Below, piece after piece: positions 5,309-6,816 of a stretch of 6,816 nucleotides of DNA. The DNA is from JAABYT01 sp041581935 (GTDB lineage Bacteria; Pseudomonadota; Gammaproteobacteria; HK1), in contig JBFICP010000174.1 in the NCBI GenBank assembly GCA_041581935.1, positions 1 to 6,816 of the forward strand, given 5' to 3'. The stretch's first letter is position 1. The number at the start of each line of letters is the position of its first letter. The notes under the pieces are model-generated. The model was not told the DNA's origin and did no database searches. It saw only the letters and a list, made by a program, of their open reading frames with translations. A program made the position numbers and the translations under genes.

Positions 5309-6816
5309 TCAGTCTCCGTTACCGCTGGCCGCTTGCAGCCAGGAAGTCCACGATGGCGCATCGATGGCATCCTCGGGCACGAGGAATGGCCCTTCATCGC
5401 CGCGCTTCAGCAGCGTTTCGAAATCGTCGGCCGACAGTGGGCGACCGTATAGGAATCCCTGAATTTCTTCGCAGTCGAGCGCGCGTAGAAATTCCATCTG
5501 CTCCTTGCTTTCCACGCCTTCGGCGACGACAGTGAGGTCGAGGCTGTGGGCCAGACCGACAATCGCTGCGACGACGCAGGCAACGTCCGAGCGATCGACC
5601 ACGTCGCGCACGAAGGACTGATCGATCTTGAGCACGTCGAGCGGGAATTGGGCCAGATAGGCCAACGACGAGTAGCCGGTACCGAAATCATCGACGGCGA
5701 GGCGCACACCCATTTCGCTGAGCGCGCGAAGGGTCGTAATGGTTTGGTCGATATCGGTCATGATGGCGCCCTCGGTCACCTCGAGCTCGAGCAGCTCCGG
5801 CGCAAGCCGAGTTTCCTTCAGCACCTGGTCGACCACCGCAACCAGAGTGCGGCTATGAAATTGCCGGGGCGACAGATTGACGGCCATCCGCACCGCGGCA
5901 AGGCCTTGTTCATGCCACAGTCTGCTTTGCGCACAGGCCGTGCGCAGGACCCACTCGCCGATTGTGTTGATGAGACCGGTGTCCTCGGCAATCGGGATGA
6001 ACCGGCTCGGTGATACGAAACCGTGCTCCGGGTGCTGCCAGCGGATGAGACACTCCGCGCCCACCAGAGTACCGCTTTGCAGATCAATCTGCGGTTGGTA
6101 GAACAACTCGAGCTCGTCATTTTCGAGAGCGTCGTGCAGGTCGTTCTGCATGCTGAATCGTTGCATTGCAGCGGCGTTGAGATCCTGAGCGTAGAACTGG
6201 TAGTTGTCTCTGCCCTGGGCTTTGGCGTGGTACATCGCGGTATCTGCGTTCTTGAGCAGATCGTCGAAATTGTCGGCGTCCTGGGGATAAATCGACACGC
6301 CGACACTGCTGGTAATCTTGATCTCGTGGCCCTCGAGCGAGAAGGGTTCGATCGTTGCGGCGAGAATGTTCTCGCATACCGTGCTGATGGTAGTAACGAT
6401 GTTTATGTCACTGACGATGTCCGGCACAACGATAATGAACTCGTCTCCACCAAAACGCACAACGGTATCTCCCTCTCGTAGATGACGGGTGAGTCGAGTG
6501 GCCATCTCTTTGAGAAACTGATCCCCGGCGACGTGTCCAAGCGAGTCATTAATCGATTTGAACCGATCCAAATCGAGAAACAGCACTGCAACGCTCGTGC
6601 CTTCCCGGCTCGCACGGCCCATTGCCTGCTCGAGTCGATCCCTCAGAAGGACGCGGTTCGGCAGGTCGGTGAGCGCATCGTAATGGGCTTGGTGGTAGAG
6701 CTTCTCCTCCCAGGCGATGTTTGACAGTGCAACCGCGGTGCGGTCCGCCACCTCCCGGGCCTGACTGACGTCTTCGACGGAGAAATCGCAATCTTCTCCG
6801 ATGCCGATGGCGATAA
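5309..6816 (-). CDS. GAF-GGDEF-EAL protein (c-di-GMP synthesis and breakdown), 5' end outside the window
   Basis: The frame is open to the right edge, so the in-window part, about 502 codons, lacks its N-terminus. Its first about 35 residues (FSVEDVSQAREVADRTAVAL) look like the last helix of a GAF sensor domain. The GGDEF domain follows the YDALTDLPNR start and has an intact GGDEF (codons at 6437-6451). RxxD sits five residues before it, a complete product-inhibition site. The EAL domain reads ECLIRW in place of EALIRW (ECL codons at 6047-6055). Its other catalytic marks are present: Asn in AVNLSPRQF, Glu in LELEVTE, the Asp pair in DDFGTGYSSL, Lys in LKIDQSFV, Glu in VAEGVE and Gln in EIQGFLYGRP. 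Both activities may therefore work, though which prevails cannot be read. A GTG at 6751 is internal, not the start. The gene ends five bases before the REC-cyclase gene, suggesting one transcript. Confidence 0.94.
   Translation of the reverse strand, partial: IAIGIGEDCDFSVEDVSQAREVADRTAVALSNIAWEEKLYHQAHYDALTDLPNRVLLRDRLEQAMGRASREGTSVAVLFLDLDRFKSINDSLGHVAGDQFLKEMATRLTRHLREGDTVVRFGGDEFIIVVPDIVSDINIVTTISTVCENILAATIEPFSLEGHEIKITSSVGVSIYPQDADNFDDLLKNADTAMYHAKAQGRDNYQFYAQDLNAAAMQRFSMQNDLHDALENDELELFYQPQIDLQSGTLVGAECLIRWQHPEHGFVSPSRFIPIAEDTGLINTIGEWVLRTACAQSRLWHEQGLAAVRMAVNLSPRQFHSRTLVAVVDQVLKETRLAPELLELEVTEGAIMTDIDQTITTLRALSEMGVRLAVDDFGTGYSSLAYLAQFPLDVLKIDQSFVRDVVDRSDVACVVAAIVGLAHSLDLTVVAEGVESKEQMEFLRALDCEEIQGFLYGRPLSADDFETLLKRGDEGPFLVPEDAIDAPSWTSWLQAASGNGD

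Overview
The window looks like a GC-rich gammaproteobacterial chromosome. It carries the end of a TtcA-type tRNA thiolase with the Enterobacteria/Pseudomonas-like C-terminus. A pair of inverted REP units has the GTAGGAGCGAGCTTGCTCGCGA-like sequence familiar from Pseudomonas and related gammaproteobacteria. It also has a c-di-GMP enzyme and a class III cyclase of the kind common in free-living proteobacteria. The genus cannot be fixed from the sequence alone. Codon use appears even throughout, and no transposase, phage gene, tRNA, rRNA or CRISPR array was seen.

Layout: positions 1-372 (+) hold the 3' end of ttcA. Everything else is on the minus strand, so the reading order runs from the right edge to the left: a GAF-GGDEF-EAL protein (5' end outside the window), 5 bases, a REC-class III nucleotide cyclase (GTG start), 98 bases, an FAD-dependent DadA-like amine/amino-acid oxidoreductase, 50 bases, a D-hydantoinase/dihydropyrimidinase, 117 bases with a REP pair, and an N-carbamoyl-D-amino-acid hydrolase. 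The last gene overlaps the end of ttcA tail to tail by 23 bases.

How the genes fit together: the three metabolic genes make a plausible linear catabolic route. The hydantoinase opens a 5-substituted hydantoin or dihydropyrimidine ring to the N-carbamoyl amino acid. The carbamoylase releases the D-amino acid, CO2 and ammonia, and the FAD enzyme may deaminate that amino acid to a 2-oxo acid. The catalytic residues of the first two enzymes fall at the same numbers as in characterised D-hydantoinases and the Agrobacterium D-carbamoylase. The oxidase step is an inference. The two upstream signalling genes form a tight pair that joins c-di-GMP turnover to probable cAMP synthesis. Whether they are co-transcribed with the catabolic genes is unclear, because promoter-like motifs precede both the oxidase and the hydantoinase.

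All enzyme families here are known. The points worth a second look are the signalling pair next to a hydantoin pathway, the promoter motifs that would give nearly leaderless mRNAs, the REP pair inside the catabolic cluster, and the tail-to-tail overlap with ttcA.
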